DNA of 64,000 nucleotides from Cladosporium sp. IMV 00045. Lineage: Eukaryota; Ascomycota; Dothideomycetes; Cladosporiales; Cladosporiaceae. Under the pieces are notes generated by a model. The model saw only the letters and a list, made by a program, of their open reading frames with translations, was not told the DNA's origin and searched no databases. Below, piece after piece: positions 22,281-33,600 of this stretch. The position numbers were made by a program, and so were the translations under genes. How positions within the stretch are numbered: the first letter of the stretch is position 1; each line of letters opens with the position of its first letter. The stretch lies in assembly GCA_001931905.2 (NCBI GenBank), contig MSJI02000136.1:17467-81466 (forward strand). The letters run 5' to 3'.

Positions 22281-25053
22281 CTACCTAATCGGCAGAGCCG
22301 CAGACTTCTTCTCCCTATACACATCACCCGTCAAACTAATCTCATACGCCTCATCCCTGCCCCTCCCCTGCCTCTCCAACTCCCTCACAAGCGGCAGCAC
22401 CTCCTTACCAAAAGCCTCAATCTCCTCATCATAATGCAGAAAAGCCGTCAGAATAATCTCCGCGCCCAAACTCTTCAGCAGCAGTATGCGATCGGCGATC
22501 TGCTCCTTGGTGCCGATGAGCTTCGTCTTGAACCCGTCGTTGTACTGCACGAGGTCCTCGAACTTGCTGTCCGCCCACATGCCGGACTTGTTGGCCGTCG
22601 ACGCGCCCGCGTTCTGCACTTGCTGCCGGAAGCCCTCGACCGCCTCGGCGTCGGCTTTGCCTTGGATTTCTTGCAGGACGCGGATCGCTTCTTCCTCCGT
22701 CTCGCGGCAGATCACGAAGCCGTTCAGGGCGAATTTCACCTGTCCCGCGCGCCCTTGCTCGGCGGCGCGGCGGCGCACGTCGGCGATTTGGGTTTGGAAG
22801 CCTTCGAGTGTGTTGCCGTTCATGCTTGGGGGGTGTTAGTGGCGAGCTTGAATGAGGGGGGAATGAAGGAGAGGGTGGCTTACAAGTAGTAGTCAGATAC
22901 CGCTGCGCCGTTGGCGCGAGCGTCGTCGCTGTTGCCGCCCTGGAAGATCTCGGGGTGGGGTCTGTTGGGCAGGACGAGGGGCTTGGGTTGCAAGGGGTAG
23001 TCGTTGAACTGGTAAAAGTCGCCCTTGAAAGTGAACTTGTCTTGCGTCCAGATGCCCTTGAGGCATTGGATGAACTCGCGGCTGCGGCGGTAGCGCTCGG
23101 AGTGGTCGAGCCACCATTGGCCGATTGCAGTGAACTGATGTCAAGGTTAGCACATTTGCCTTCATGAAGAACCGGGTGAGGTGTTTATCAAAATCAGGTG
23201 AATGCACTTACCTCCGCTTTGAACCAGCCAGAAACGACATTGACAGCAACGCGACCTTCGGAGAAGTGATCGATAGAAGCGATCTGCTTGGCCGCAACCG
23301 CCGGGTTCCAAGGGCCCGGGAGCAGTGCAGCGATGAGCTTCAGTCTTTCGGTCTTGGCCAGGAGAGCCTGAGAAAGGGTGACAGGTTCGTGCTGGTTCGC
23401 CGCTCCGTACCCAGCCATGAATCGGATCTGCGACAGGGCATATTCGAATCCAACCTGCTCGGCGGTGCGAGCATATCGAACGTTGGATTTGAGATCCCAG
23501 CCAGTGCGCTGGGGAATTTTGCTGACGACGAGTCCACCAGAAACATTTGGAACCCAGTAAGCGAATTTCACTCTGTCTGGATCGGCGTTGATCTTGTCGT
23601 GGTAGCTCAGATCGGCTTCGACTTGGTGGTAGCTGGAGATTCCGTTCAAAGGTGATTGAGGTGCAGACGTTGGTGTACCGGTGCCGCTGTTGCTGCGGCT
23701 CCGTTCTCCAACGGAGACTACAATCCTCTTGCTCCTTACCGTTCCAGAGCGCAGGCGGTCCAATGCATCGTTGATCCCAGCCAAACCGCCTTCCGCGACT
23801 TCGACTTCAGGCAACTTCAGCGCTTTAGCAACGAGTAGCTTCTCCAACCAGTCCACGACTGCGTTGCCATAGACCGACGACTCGTGGAACAGCTTGATCG
23901 GGACCTTGTGAATAACGACACCTTGCGCGGCCTCTTTGGGCGTACCAGCTAGTCCCAAGAGATGCGATTGTGGCCCGGACGACGACTTCTGGAGTGCTTC
24001 TTGAAGCGCAGATGCAGTCTCTACGCTGACAACATCGACTCCAAATCGAAGCTGGCCGCCAGTGACTGACTTCAGCACCTCAATGGCTCGCTGGGGGTCT
24101 TGCCTGTCGACCTGGAAGTCGGCGCCAATGTCTATCAAGCGTTGGCTCGAGTTGGCCAGATCTGCGACAGCGACGACTTTCAAGCCGGCAGCTTTGGCCA
24201 GCTGCACGGCAACCTGACCAGTGGTGGTGCTTGCGCCCCAGATTGCGATCCACTCTCCTGGTTTGGGCCTCTCTTCCTGGGAGATGCTGCTGTAGATCTC
24301 TCCCCTGATGTCGTCAGGGACGTGTAGTGGACTCAAGCTACGCGCGATGCGAAGGAAGTCAGGTCCGGGAGGCCCGGTGCTGGGATTGGTGAAATCAAGA
24401 CCGAAGCTGACACCCAGAGCAATCTGGGCGGCGACAAAAGCCACACCTAAGGCAGCTCCTTCCTTGACCTGCACGCCCTGCGGAATCCGAGCGACGTTGC
24501 TCTCGGTGGTGACGATGTACTCTTGGTAGGCGGCCTTGCGCACGTCTCGGTAGTCTGTCGAAGGGCCGAAGACTACATCGCCTTGTTTGATGCGGCTGTC
24601 TTTGCGGGGTGCTTTGACGACAATGCCAGCGAAGTCCCGCCCGTTCACCCATGGGTAGCTGGGCTGACCGAAACCGTAGTCTGGTCCCTTCCAGTCGACT
24701 GGGTTCAGACCAATGGCGAGGGTTTGAACCAGAATCTCGTCGTCGCGTCGAAGTTCTGGGATGTCTTTGGCTCGCTCGAGAGTGTACTTCTGGCGAGGGC
24801 CATGGAGGAGAAGGAGGTCTTGTTGTGGCTCGTCAAGACGCAGAAATTCGTCTTCATTGCTGGTGCCATTGGTTTTGCCGTTCAGTAGACCATTCAATGA
24901 TGGTTTGGCATTGCCATTAACGCCGATGGTTTCATGTGATTGTTGTTTTGAGCCTAGGTTGCTGAAGGGTACCGAAGATTGGACTTTGGTCTCATCTTTC
25001 GCACCATCCTGCTTGACAGAAAGAAACGTAGAGGGGTTGTCAACAGAAGGCAT
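22281..25053 (-). CDS. Fusion of MDR dehydrogenase and SfnG-like sulfone monooxygenase
   Basis: Three exons, 23212-25053, 22884-23134 and 22281-22824, give 878 residues. After about 80 disordered residues comes a complete MDR (zinc-type) dehydrogenase/enoyl-reductase-like domain at about 80-455: LNPVDWKG, GRDFAGIV and nucleotide-binding GASTTTGQVAVQLAKAAG; no structural zinc Cys cluster is evident. A Ser/Gly linker (about 455-495) leads to a luciferase-like monooxygenase domain at about 495-878 with KFAYWVPNVSGG, HFSEGRVAVNVVSGWFK, and YYFMNGNTLEG rebuilt across the last junction. The second domain most resembles FMNH2-dependent dimethylsulfone monooxygenase SfnG, which cleaves dimethylsulfone to methanesulfinate. 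Exon 1 encodes the whole dehydrogenase, the linker and the start of the monooxygenase without a break, so the fusion is not a splicing artefact. An ATG at 25137 would add 28 residues. Confidence 0.85.
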
Positions 25054-27213
25054 ATTTGACAGCAATTGAGGGAGATGGAAAATAAAATCATGTACAAACC
25101 ACCTAGGGAAGAAGCTGTTTTTGGGAACGACAGGCATTGTCACTGTCTAGCGCCGGGTACCTACCTTCGAGACCTGCGAGTATGATGAATATCGCGCTAC
25201 AATCACAACATCAACGTTAATCACCCCCGGTAGAGCAATGAGGTTCGGTGAGGCATGGACGATCGCTCGTCTTTGTATGGCGTGCGTCCGTCGTCGGGGA
25301 AGGGGACGTGAATTCGTTCGATGGCGTGCTCTCTGCCCCACTCGTCGACATCAGCAACCAGCTTGGCGTGATTTGGAATGTCGACATCATTGTATGTTGC
25401 TGTCTTGTCTGCTGGATGTCGTTCACAACAAACAAAGACATTCGTGATCCGTCGTCCAAAGTTTGTTTTCTCCTCGTCGCCGAAATAAGACTTGAGGTCA
25501 GAGAGGGCGAGTAATATGCGAAGTTGCGATTTTCGCCATCGCAAGTCTTCTTATCGCCGCATCCAGAATGACCTTGAAAGTGCTCATTCGCCGTGTAAAT
25601 TCCGCGTGATAGGAGTGCAAATCCTGCATTCACCAATGTGTTGACTCTGATGGGAGTCGATGTCCAGCAGGTAAGACTCATGACGCTCGGGGATGTAGTA
25701 GACAGGTAATTTCTCAATACCTGCTCCTGAGATCGCATCATCACGCACTCCTGGAGGCTCCTTGCAAGGAAATGCTGCAGAGACGAACGAGAGCGATTTT
25801 GACGCCTACTGGCCATATGCAATCCTCAGATCTATGCAATAATGGTCAGTTTCTTGAATTGTAGCCTGATGCGCGGCCAGGTCGAAGTCGGTCCATGTTT
25901 AGGAAAGAAGCACAATTCTAAGCTCGGATGTCCATCAACCGGGATGATTAATGAGAAAGCCAAGCATGGTGAGTAGAGCAACAGAGGCCTCCTTTGATGC
26001 TTCGGTGACAGGTCTTCAGTCCGGGCATGGTGTTTGCAAAGTCGAGATGCAAATCCCCCAAAGTCCAGCAGTGACCAAAAGAGGCAACCCGAATTTCAAC
26101 TCCCGATGGGCTTCACTCTCCACCACGTGGTCCCGAAAAGTGGATATCCATCTCCATGAGAATCGTCTTTCCTCCAACTTCATCAATAGCGCACATGAAT
26201 CTAGACCGTATGTTACCTCTTTCCCATGCCGTTCTGTATGAGACCATTTTCCCAACGAACAAGGGAGAACAGCGCAGCATGATGCCGTGGCGTTCCACAA
26301 GCTCACAGGCGGCTCGGGCGGTTGCCGACTGTACCTCCTCAAGCACTCGGAGTGGCTTTCCTGTCGCCGAAGCCACTCAGCTGCCAAACTTTAGTCTAGA
26401 AAGACTTCGATTCAGGAGGCAGGTATTCGCCGCCCACGGCATCTGGTCACATGTCGAAGCGGCAGAGTCATCACAACTGTGTCGCGGTCGAAGATGCCGG
26501 TGGTCGCCTCAAGTGGGACTGTCCCCATGGGGCGTCCAATACCCTTTCACTGCCGTCGGAGAACTCCACCCTCATATCCAAAGGCATGCCTGGTGGAGTG
26601 GGAAAGGATCCTGCACTAACCACACAAAGTCCAATCCCCGTCAGATCGCAGGCGAAACGCGGCAGGGTTGGCTTTTCGCAAGGCGTGTATCGTCTGCACT
26701 ATCGTCCGACAAGTGAGGGGCCTTGCTTGGCAGCTCCGGTGAAAATGTCTCGTGTGCGATCGACTATCATCGCGTGGCATAGCTGGTAATCCTCAATTCC
26801 TGAACCTACGCTTTGGTGCGCCGTGGTCATCAACTGTCAAATCACGCAGTCCACACACAGGATGACAGGCGCTTGAATGGCTGATCCTGAGGCTTTCCTG
26901 CTCAGACTCAGGATCTCAGCATGCTTAACAGGCTCCGAGTGAATCAATGATCTCACACACCGAAGGGCCGAAGGTTGCAGCACTAACGTACGGCTGTCTA
27001 CCGACCCCGCTAGCCTAGGATTATCAGTGCTAGAGATGGGTTAGAGTAATCTTCCTACAAGGACCACAACGAGCTGAACAGTTGGGGCCCCGACCTTGGC
27101 GTGGAGAACCCTTATATGCCAAGCATGCTGCCAATGTGCTTAGGAGGAATATCGTTCGTGCTTGTTCCACTCAGACTCAGACCTTCTCAAGTCGCCCAGA
27201 CGCCTTCTCCACC
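25054..27213. other. 2.2-kb gene-poor interval
   Basis: Several medium frames overlap on both strands (25217-25822, 26016-26387, 26156-26716, 26451-26789), but none shows a recognisable domain or splice-joined extension. A decayed gene is possible around 26.0-26.8 kb. Only the frame at 25221-25544 is listed, at low confidence. Confidence 0.35.
25221..25544 (-). CDS. Possible small hypothetical protein or terminal exon
   Basis: A 107-residue frame with protein-like composition: SDLKSYFGDEEKTNFG, ITNVFVCCERHPADK, then an acidic and hydrophobic alternation and a basic C-terminus. The family is unknown. It could be the last exon of a longer gene or a chance frame; a longer frame on the same strand (25217-25822) overlaps it and reads less like protein. 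Confidence 0.22.
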   Translation of the reverse strand: MRWRKSQLRILLALSDLKSYFGDEEKTNFGRRITNVFVCCERHPADKTATYNDVDIPNHAKLVADVDEWGREHAIERIHVPFPDDGRTPYKDERSSMPHRTSLLYRG

Positions 27214-29623
27214 ATGTCGGACAAGCTGTCGGCAGATATTGACAACGACACCTCTCACCATGAAGAGAAGAAACCATACGCCAATGCTAAGGTGCCGGAT
27301 TTGAGCGAGACTGCTGGTCGTCGTGCATCGGTCGCGCTCAACATCGTCGAGAACCCGTTACAGGTATGCGAGCTTTGCGTTGCTTGGCTAACTCTCTCCA
27401 CTTATTTGAAAAATAGCTAATGCTTGTCTTTTCTAAAGCGCAAATCTCCTTCCCAAGCCGTCGCCGATGCCGAAGCTTTCGCGAAAGAGCATGGCTTGAG
27501 TGAGCATGCAGAAATGTTTGGTCGTGCTGCTCTAGTTGCTCGTGACCAGAAGCACTTTGAATCCGTCACCGAGCTCACCGAAGATGAGCGTGCTGCGCTT
27601 ATTTACGAGCGCGATCACAAATGGCATGGTCCGAAGATGCTCTGGTACTCGATTGCGCTTTGCGCTGTTGGAGCTGCTACACAGGGTTGGGATCAGACCG
27701 GATCGAACGGTGCAAACCTGTCTTTCCACCAAGAGTTCAATATTGATGGTGGTGGAAGAGACGCTTGGATCGTGGGTCTTGTGAATTCAATCATCTTTCT
27801 GACTGCTGGATTGATGTGAGTAGCTCTTAGTGTTTTTGGCTCTCTGAAGACATCACGGTCGGACTGACATTGCACGCAGTGGTGCTTTTATCGTGGACCC
27901 GCTCAACCATTACTTTGGTCGTCGTGGTGAGATTTTCATCACAGCTTGCTGCCTGACCGCCACCCCTATCGGTTCGGCTTTTGCTAGGTCGTGGCAAGAA
28001 TTGTTTGCCGCACGCTTCGTGATGGGTATTGGAATTGGCGCGAAGAACGCTACGGTACCCATCTTCTCTGCTGAAATGGCACCCGCGCGCATCCGCGGAG
28101 CGCTCGTTATGTTCTGGCAGCTTTGGGTCGTTGCAGGTTTGTCGATCATTTGTTTGTAAGCTTTGACCCTTTTAACTGACATGTGTGGTAGGCATCTTCC
28201 TCGGTTTCTGCGCCAATGTCATTGTAAAGGATACTGGCAGAATCTCGTGGCGTCTCCAGCTGGGATCGGCTTTCATCCCCTCTTTCGTCCTTGGAGCCGG
28301 CATCTACTTCTGTCCCGAGAGCCCTCGTTGGTTGATGAAACACGGCCAATACGCCAAAGGGTTCAGATCCATGAACCGTCTTCGAGCACACCCTATCATC
28401 GCTGCACGAGACTACTACTACTCATACGTGATCTACATCGAGGAGTTGGCGGTCGCTGGTGGCCAAGGTTATTTCGCTCGTTTGTGGGACTGCTTCCGCG
28501 TGCCCAGGATCAGGAGAGCAAACTACGGCGCTTCGACGGTCATGCTCGCACAGCAAATGTGCGGCATCAACAGTAAGATATTCTGCGACCTCTCTCTGGG
28601 CTTCTTGAGACTAACTGTTTCCAAGTCATTTCCTTCTACAGCTCGACCATCTTCGAAACCGTATTGCATGACACGGACAAAGCACTGTTTGCATCTTTGG
28701 GCTATGGTGCCATTCAAGTCGTCTTCACCATTCCAACTCTTTTTTTGATCGATACCAAGGGTCGTCGAACCCTGACTCTAATCGTAAGTTCCTCGCGAAT
28801 TGGTATTTGTGATCAAAACTGACTGACATGCCAAAACACAGACGTTCCCATTCATGGCTATTTTCCTACTAGCGGCTGGTCTATCGCTTCTCCAGCCCGA
28901 GTCTGCAAGTGCAGGTGCAAAGCTTGGGCCTGTTGTTCTGTAGGTTGTTCCCAAACCTCATGGATAGATGAATGATGCTGACTACGATCGAAGTTTCATT
29001 TACCTCTTCACCATCGCGTACTCTCTGGGTGAAGGCCCAGTAGCTTTTCAGTACTCCGCCGAAGTTTTCCCAACCATCCAGCGCGAGCAGGGTATGGCAT
29101 GGGCTGTCTGCATTAACAACACCTTTGGTAAACGTCACTTTTGACCTCCTCAGTCTGCCCAGTAACTAACGTTTCCATCACAGCCGGCATCCTCAGTTTG
29201 ACATTCCCAGCCATGGTGGATGCCATGACTCAGGTCGGAGCTTGTAAGTGAAATCCTCCTTGCCTTAATGCATGTAAACACCGCGTCTAACAATCTCCAC
29301 AGTCGGCTTCTACGCTGGCCTGAACTTAATTGCCTGGTTCATGATCTTCTGCTTCGTCCGTGAGACGAAACAACTCACCCTCGAAGAACTTGACCGTAAG
29401 TCGCTTCTTCAGCCCTCTTATCCCAAGAAATCCCTCCATGACTTTCATGTACTAAAACGCAAATGCAGAGGTCTTCAACGTCCCGACCAAGAAATTCATC
29501 GGCCACGAACTCACCGTCTGGCTGCCCTGGTTCATCAAGGCCAAAATCTTCCGCAAGGACATCCCAAAGCCGCCGCCGATCATTGAGAAGGAGGACAAGC
29601 TCGACTCTCCTGAGAGTGAATGA
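27214..29623 (+). CDS. MFS sugar porter, ten exons
   Basis: Exons 27214-27363, 27439-27815, 27880-28136, 28192-28572, 28626-28783, 28842-28939, 28994-29127, 29184-29243, 29303-29395 and 29469-29623 join without a frame break into 620 residues. A 95-residue helical, charged N-terminus precedes helix 1 ([19 protein letters not shown]). Sugar-porter marks are [46 protein letters not shown] and [15 protein letters not shown]. The second Gly of the usual loop 2-3 pattern is preserved. The substrate is uncertain: hexose, polyol or inositol are all possible. It is the most intron-rich gene in the window; all nine introns are GT-AG and 53-75 bp. It is probably a plasma membrane proton symporter. Confidence 0.85.
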
Positions 29624-30679
29624 TCGGACGAGACTACCAGAAAGATGGATACGTTGGTGATTGGGGTGGACACTCCTTGAACGATGGAATTTTGTGTACG
29701 AATCACGATCTGCTTTTGCAAGGGCGTTTTTGATTCTGGGCTTCCCGTAGACGAGATCGATGCCTAGATGGTGACTCGGATGAACCTGTCACTCTTTCGA
29801 ATCACAGATGTGATATACGCGCTCCAAAAATTTCGTTCTCTGGCTTCCAGGCCTCTCTGCATTTCTTTCTTTCGCTCGTGTCCCAACAAGCCGTGATCGA
29901 TCACACCACCGGGCTTCGACCCCCAGCAGCGACGATCAGGGCTTTTTGGCTTGCATAAGTCACATGTGAATGCAGCTGGTCAATGCATTGTGGACAGCAG
30001 CCAATCGGCCAGCAAAGACCCATCGTATGATCATTGAATTGTGATGACCAGATACGATTCCCATGCCGACTTATACTTCTCCGAGGCGCTTTGGTCGATA
30101 TCAGACGTGACTATATCGGACAGCGTACATACAGGGCGTCAAAACTCAACGAGGCGCAAATCTTAAAGTGCATGTATGCACTCGCAGCATCGAAAAAGCG
30201 AGCATGGACCAGATACGAAACATGAGAAAATTGAGTTTGGAAATGTGCAAGCCGGAGTATGTCTGTATTCTGATTTTCTTAGACAGGAGTTAAGAGTAAA
30301 AGAAAGGAATGAGAAGAGAAGAGAACGAAAGGAAAAGTAAAAAAAAAAGCAAGTAATCTATGCAATTGGGTATCTCAAAGATCCATCCGCGCGGCAGTCT
30401 TTCAACAGGAGAAGGATCCTCTTCGGCCGCGTGTTCTCGAGTTGGTGGTGATATTAAGGAGAACGCTTCTTGTGAAAAGGCCAAAGCAGTCCGGTTCCAG
30501 CGCACGCAATATCGACAAGAAAAGAAACAAAGGAAATGTCTTGTAGTGGAGTGGTGGACGGGTTTGGGCAAGGATAGCCAAACAGAATTGAAGAAAGAAG
30601 GAAAGGGAAAGGGAAAGGGAATTGAACAGAAGAAAAAGAAAAAGACATCAAGCAAACCCGGTGGTCCAGGCTTGCGAAA
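29624..30679. other. Convergent intergenic region
   Basis: Between the stop codons of the MFS porter and the CaaX protein. It holds purine-rich tracts (30290-30350) and a (GGGAAA) short repeat at 30601-30621. A frame at 30360-31145 runs antisense into the CaaX gene and is a shadow. No gene is supported. Confidence 0.4.
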
Positions 30680-33600
30680 TCACATCACAAAACAACCACC
30701 CTTCCTCTCCTTCCCCTTCTTACCCGCCACCCAATTAGCCACACGCTTAGTCGGCGTGGCCCTCCCATCGCCATTGGTGCCGTCGTACTTTCCCAGCTCG
30801 TTGCCTCCGCCCAATTTGCGTTTGAAAAAGCCCAGATTCTTCGCCTTGCTCGTGTTGGCGAAAGCGGTTTTGCTTCCGTGGCTGGCGTGGCGTGCGTGTC
30901 CACTGCTGGGACTTCTAATGACCGCACGCGGGATCGAGGGCGCTGGAGCCGGCGATGATGGTGCTAAAGGATGCCATGCGGTCACCGTGTGGGGGACTGT
31001 GCTTGCTGGTTCGATTGGGCGGTGGGGTACGTGGTCGGATGATTGTCGAGTTGGGAAGATGGAGGCAGAGCCTGCTGCGGCGTCGCGGGAGGCTTGGATA
31101 TGTGGTGGTATGCGGCGGCTGGTGGAGAAGCTTCGGAAGTGTTGAGGTGGCGCGGTGGAAGTGGCGCTTTGTGGGTGGTTGGACATGGGGCTCGGGGAGC
31201 GGTTGGGTTGCTGGTGGCCTGGTGGATTGAGGAGTGAGGTGCTGTAGCGGAAGTGGTTTTGTTGCGGTGCGGGAGTGATCATATCCTCTGCTTCCTCCCT
31301 TGAGACACGAGGTGCATCTGTTTGAGGGCCAATTCCGTTCGATTCGGATGGAAAAAATCGATTGCCACGAGGCAAGACAGGACTCACGTTCTCCCAGTCG
31401 CCGATCAGTCGAGGAGACGGCCCTGTCAGATTAGACCCCGTTGCGTTACTATACGCTCTCTGCAGAGAACGGGGGATCCGATTTCGAACCACGTCTCCGT
31501 TTGCATCGCGAGTAGTCGGCATGGCAGCGATGGCTGCTGCAAATGCCTCTTCCCTAGTTGGAACGGCTCCCGTGGATGGCGGTGCAGTCGCTGGGCCTGA
31601 AACATAATCCGAATTCGACTTCGTGACAACCGAAGGTCGTATTCTCGGTTGAGCCGGAGCATCGAGACCTGCCATGATACGGAACCGACTTGGTAGAGGT
31701 GCATTCGGCTCCTCACTATACTCGGGCAGTGGGATGAAAGCGGCATTGCTCTCGCCACTCATTCGCTCATGGACACGCTCTTCAAGTGCCTGGAAACGGT
31801 GACGTTGCGCATTGCTCGCAGCTCGCTGCAACGACGCCTGTGACCTTGGAGCGGTGTTAGAGAAAGGCACTTCCATCGCTTCGCCAGAGTCAGTCGCTTC
31901 ATTTCCCTCCGCCAGATCTGGAAGAGAGCGTGCGGTCTCGCCTGAATAGGCCGACAACATCGAGTTCGGTCTGCGCAGCGGAATTGAAGGACTGGCAGCC
32001 CGTGTGGCATTCCGCGCTGGATTGAATGTAGTCGCAGCTCTACCTAAAGTGATCGGCCGCTGACTGAGTCCTCCGCCTTTGCTCTGGTTGACGGTTCTCC
32101 TGCGTATCAGAGCGACTTCGTGGGCGACATCTATCTCGGGCTCTTCCAGTATCTGAGGTGGCGACTTGCCCAGGGTGAGAGAAAATGTCTGACCAGGCTG
32201 ACCAGCAAATTGCGGATCGAAGTCGAATAGTATTATCCTGCCGCCTTCCACATCATGTACTGCCTCTTCCGGTAGTCCTGACTCTGTCACACCGCCCGGG
32301 CTGGTGACAAGCAGTCGACCTTGTACATGTGTTTGACCGTCTGGAGGAGAAGGCGCACTAGCCTCGGAGTAAACCCACCTTGCGTCGCTGAAAGGACATC
32401 CATACCCCTCGTCCAGCTCATGATCGATGCTGTGAGCCTCAACACTAAGATCGTCTTCTGCAGCCTTGTGTGGGACAACATAGAGTCTGATCGTTCGATC
32501 GTTGACAATCATCGCGATCGTGTCTCCGTGCTCGTCAACCGCAGGGCAAGAGTGAATAGCCGCACCCAGACCTCCACACGTCGAGAGTGGAGGTGAAATG
32601 ACGACTGGAAAGTCAACTTGGCCATATTGAAGGTCCGTAGTGTTCAAGATGCCAAACGTGTCAGCCACACCGTTCCACGCGAACAAGCGATCGTTGCAGG
32701 TCTCTTTCTTCTCTCGCATGAAGGTAGCGTGGCTGCTGTTACGGATGTTCTCTGGATGCAAAAGCTCAGAGCACCAAGCCTCCTTTAATTCTTCGCTTGT
32801 AGGTAGTCCATCCGGTGATGCTGGGAAGACAGGAACGTTCACAACAACGCTGGAGGACGCGTTGATCCTCGTCGTTGTGCCAAGTAGCGTCGAGCCGTCT
32901 TGGGAGAATGTCAGTCTATCCATCTTCTGCGATCGTACCGCTCGACGGTCTGTGGGCAGTGCGTTCGGGTCGAGTGAGAATATCTCCACGCCACCCTCAT
33001 AAGCTGCAGCCAGCAATCCTCCTGTAGGCGCCAGAGCAATGCAATGAGTCGGAAAGTCCAGCTTGATCGTCCTCGATCTCCGCAGTCGATGGTATGAAAG
33101 GTCGTATACATTCACCGTGTGGCGATCAGACAGTATGGCCAAGAGGGTCCCATCATCCAGAATCTCTACCGCGAGTGGCCGCCGCTTGAGGGCATAGTCC
33201 TGGCTGATCCCCACTGGCAATGCTGCCGTCTGCAATATGTACAGTCTGGCTGAGTTGTATGCTGCTATTCTCCTGCCTCCAGACGATACCGCGAATCCAA
33301 ACGCCTCGCCCTGGGGGAATCCTGCGCTGGCAGTGGCCGTGTTTGATACAAGCTTGATGATATTGATGCGTGGTCGATTGGGCTCGTCATCTTGGGACGA
33401 TTGCCAGCTGTATCTGACGCGATCTTTGTTTTGGGTGATTTGGGTGGTGGTATACGAGCCATGGATAGATGATCTTCGTGAGACATTTTCGGGTGGAGAA
33501 TGTTTCGAGATGGAAGTGTGTCGGATCTGTGCAGTCGGGGTCGTATCGTTATCGCTGGGCACTGGTGACGTGCGGTGGCTCTGTTCAGGCGTTTGCCGCA

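Noticed and set aside
25217..25822. 201-residue minus-strand frame
   Set aside because: Ser/Thr/Arg-rich, no motif; overlaps a better but still weak frame.
26016..26789. Possible Zn2Cys6 factor or decayed gene, both strands
   Set aside because: A few Cys pairs and helical stretches, but no six-Cys cluster with correct spacing could be built.
30360..31145. 261-residue plus-strand frame
   Set aside because: Antisense to the 3' end of the CaaX protein gene and Lys/Gly/Trp-rich; a shadow.
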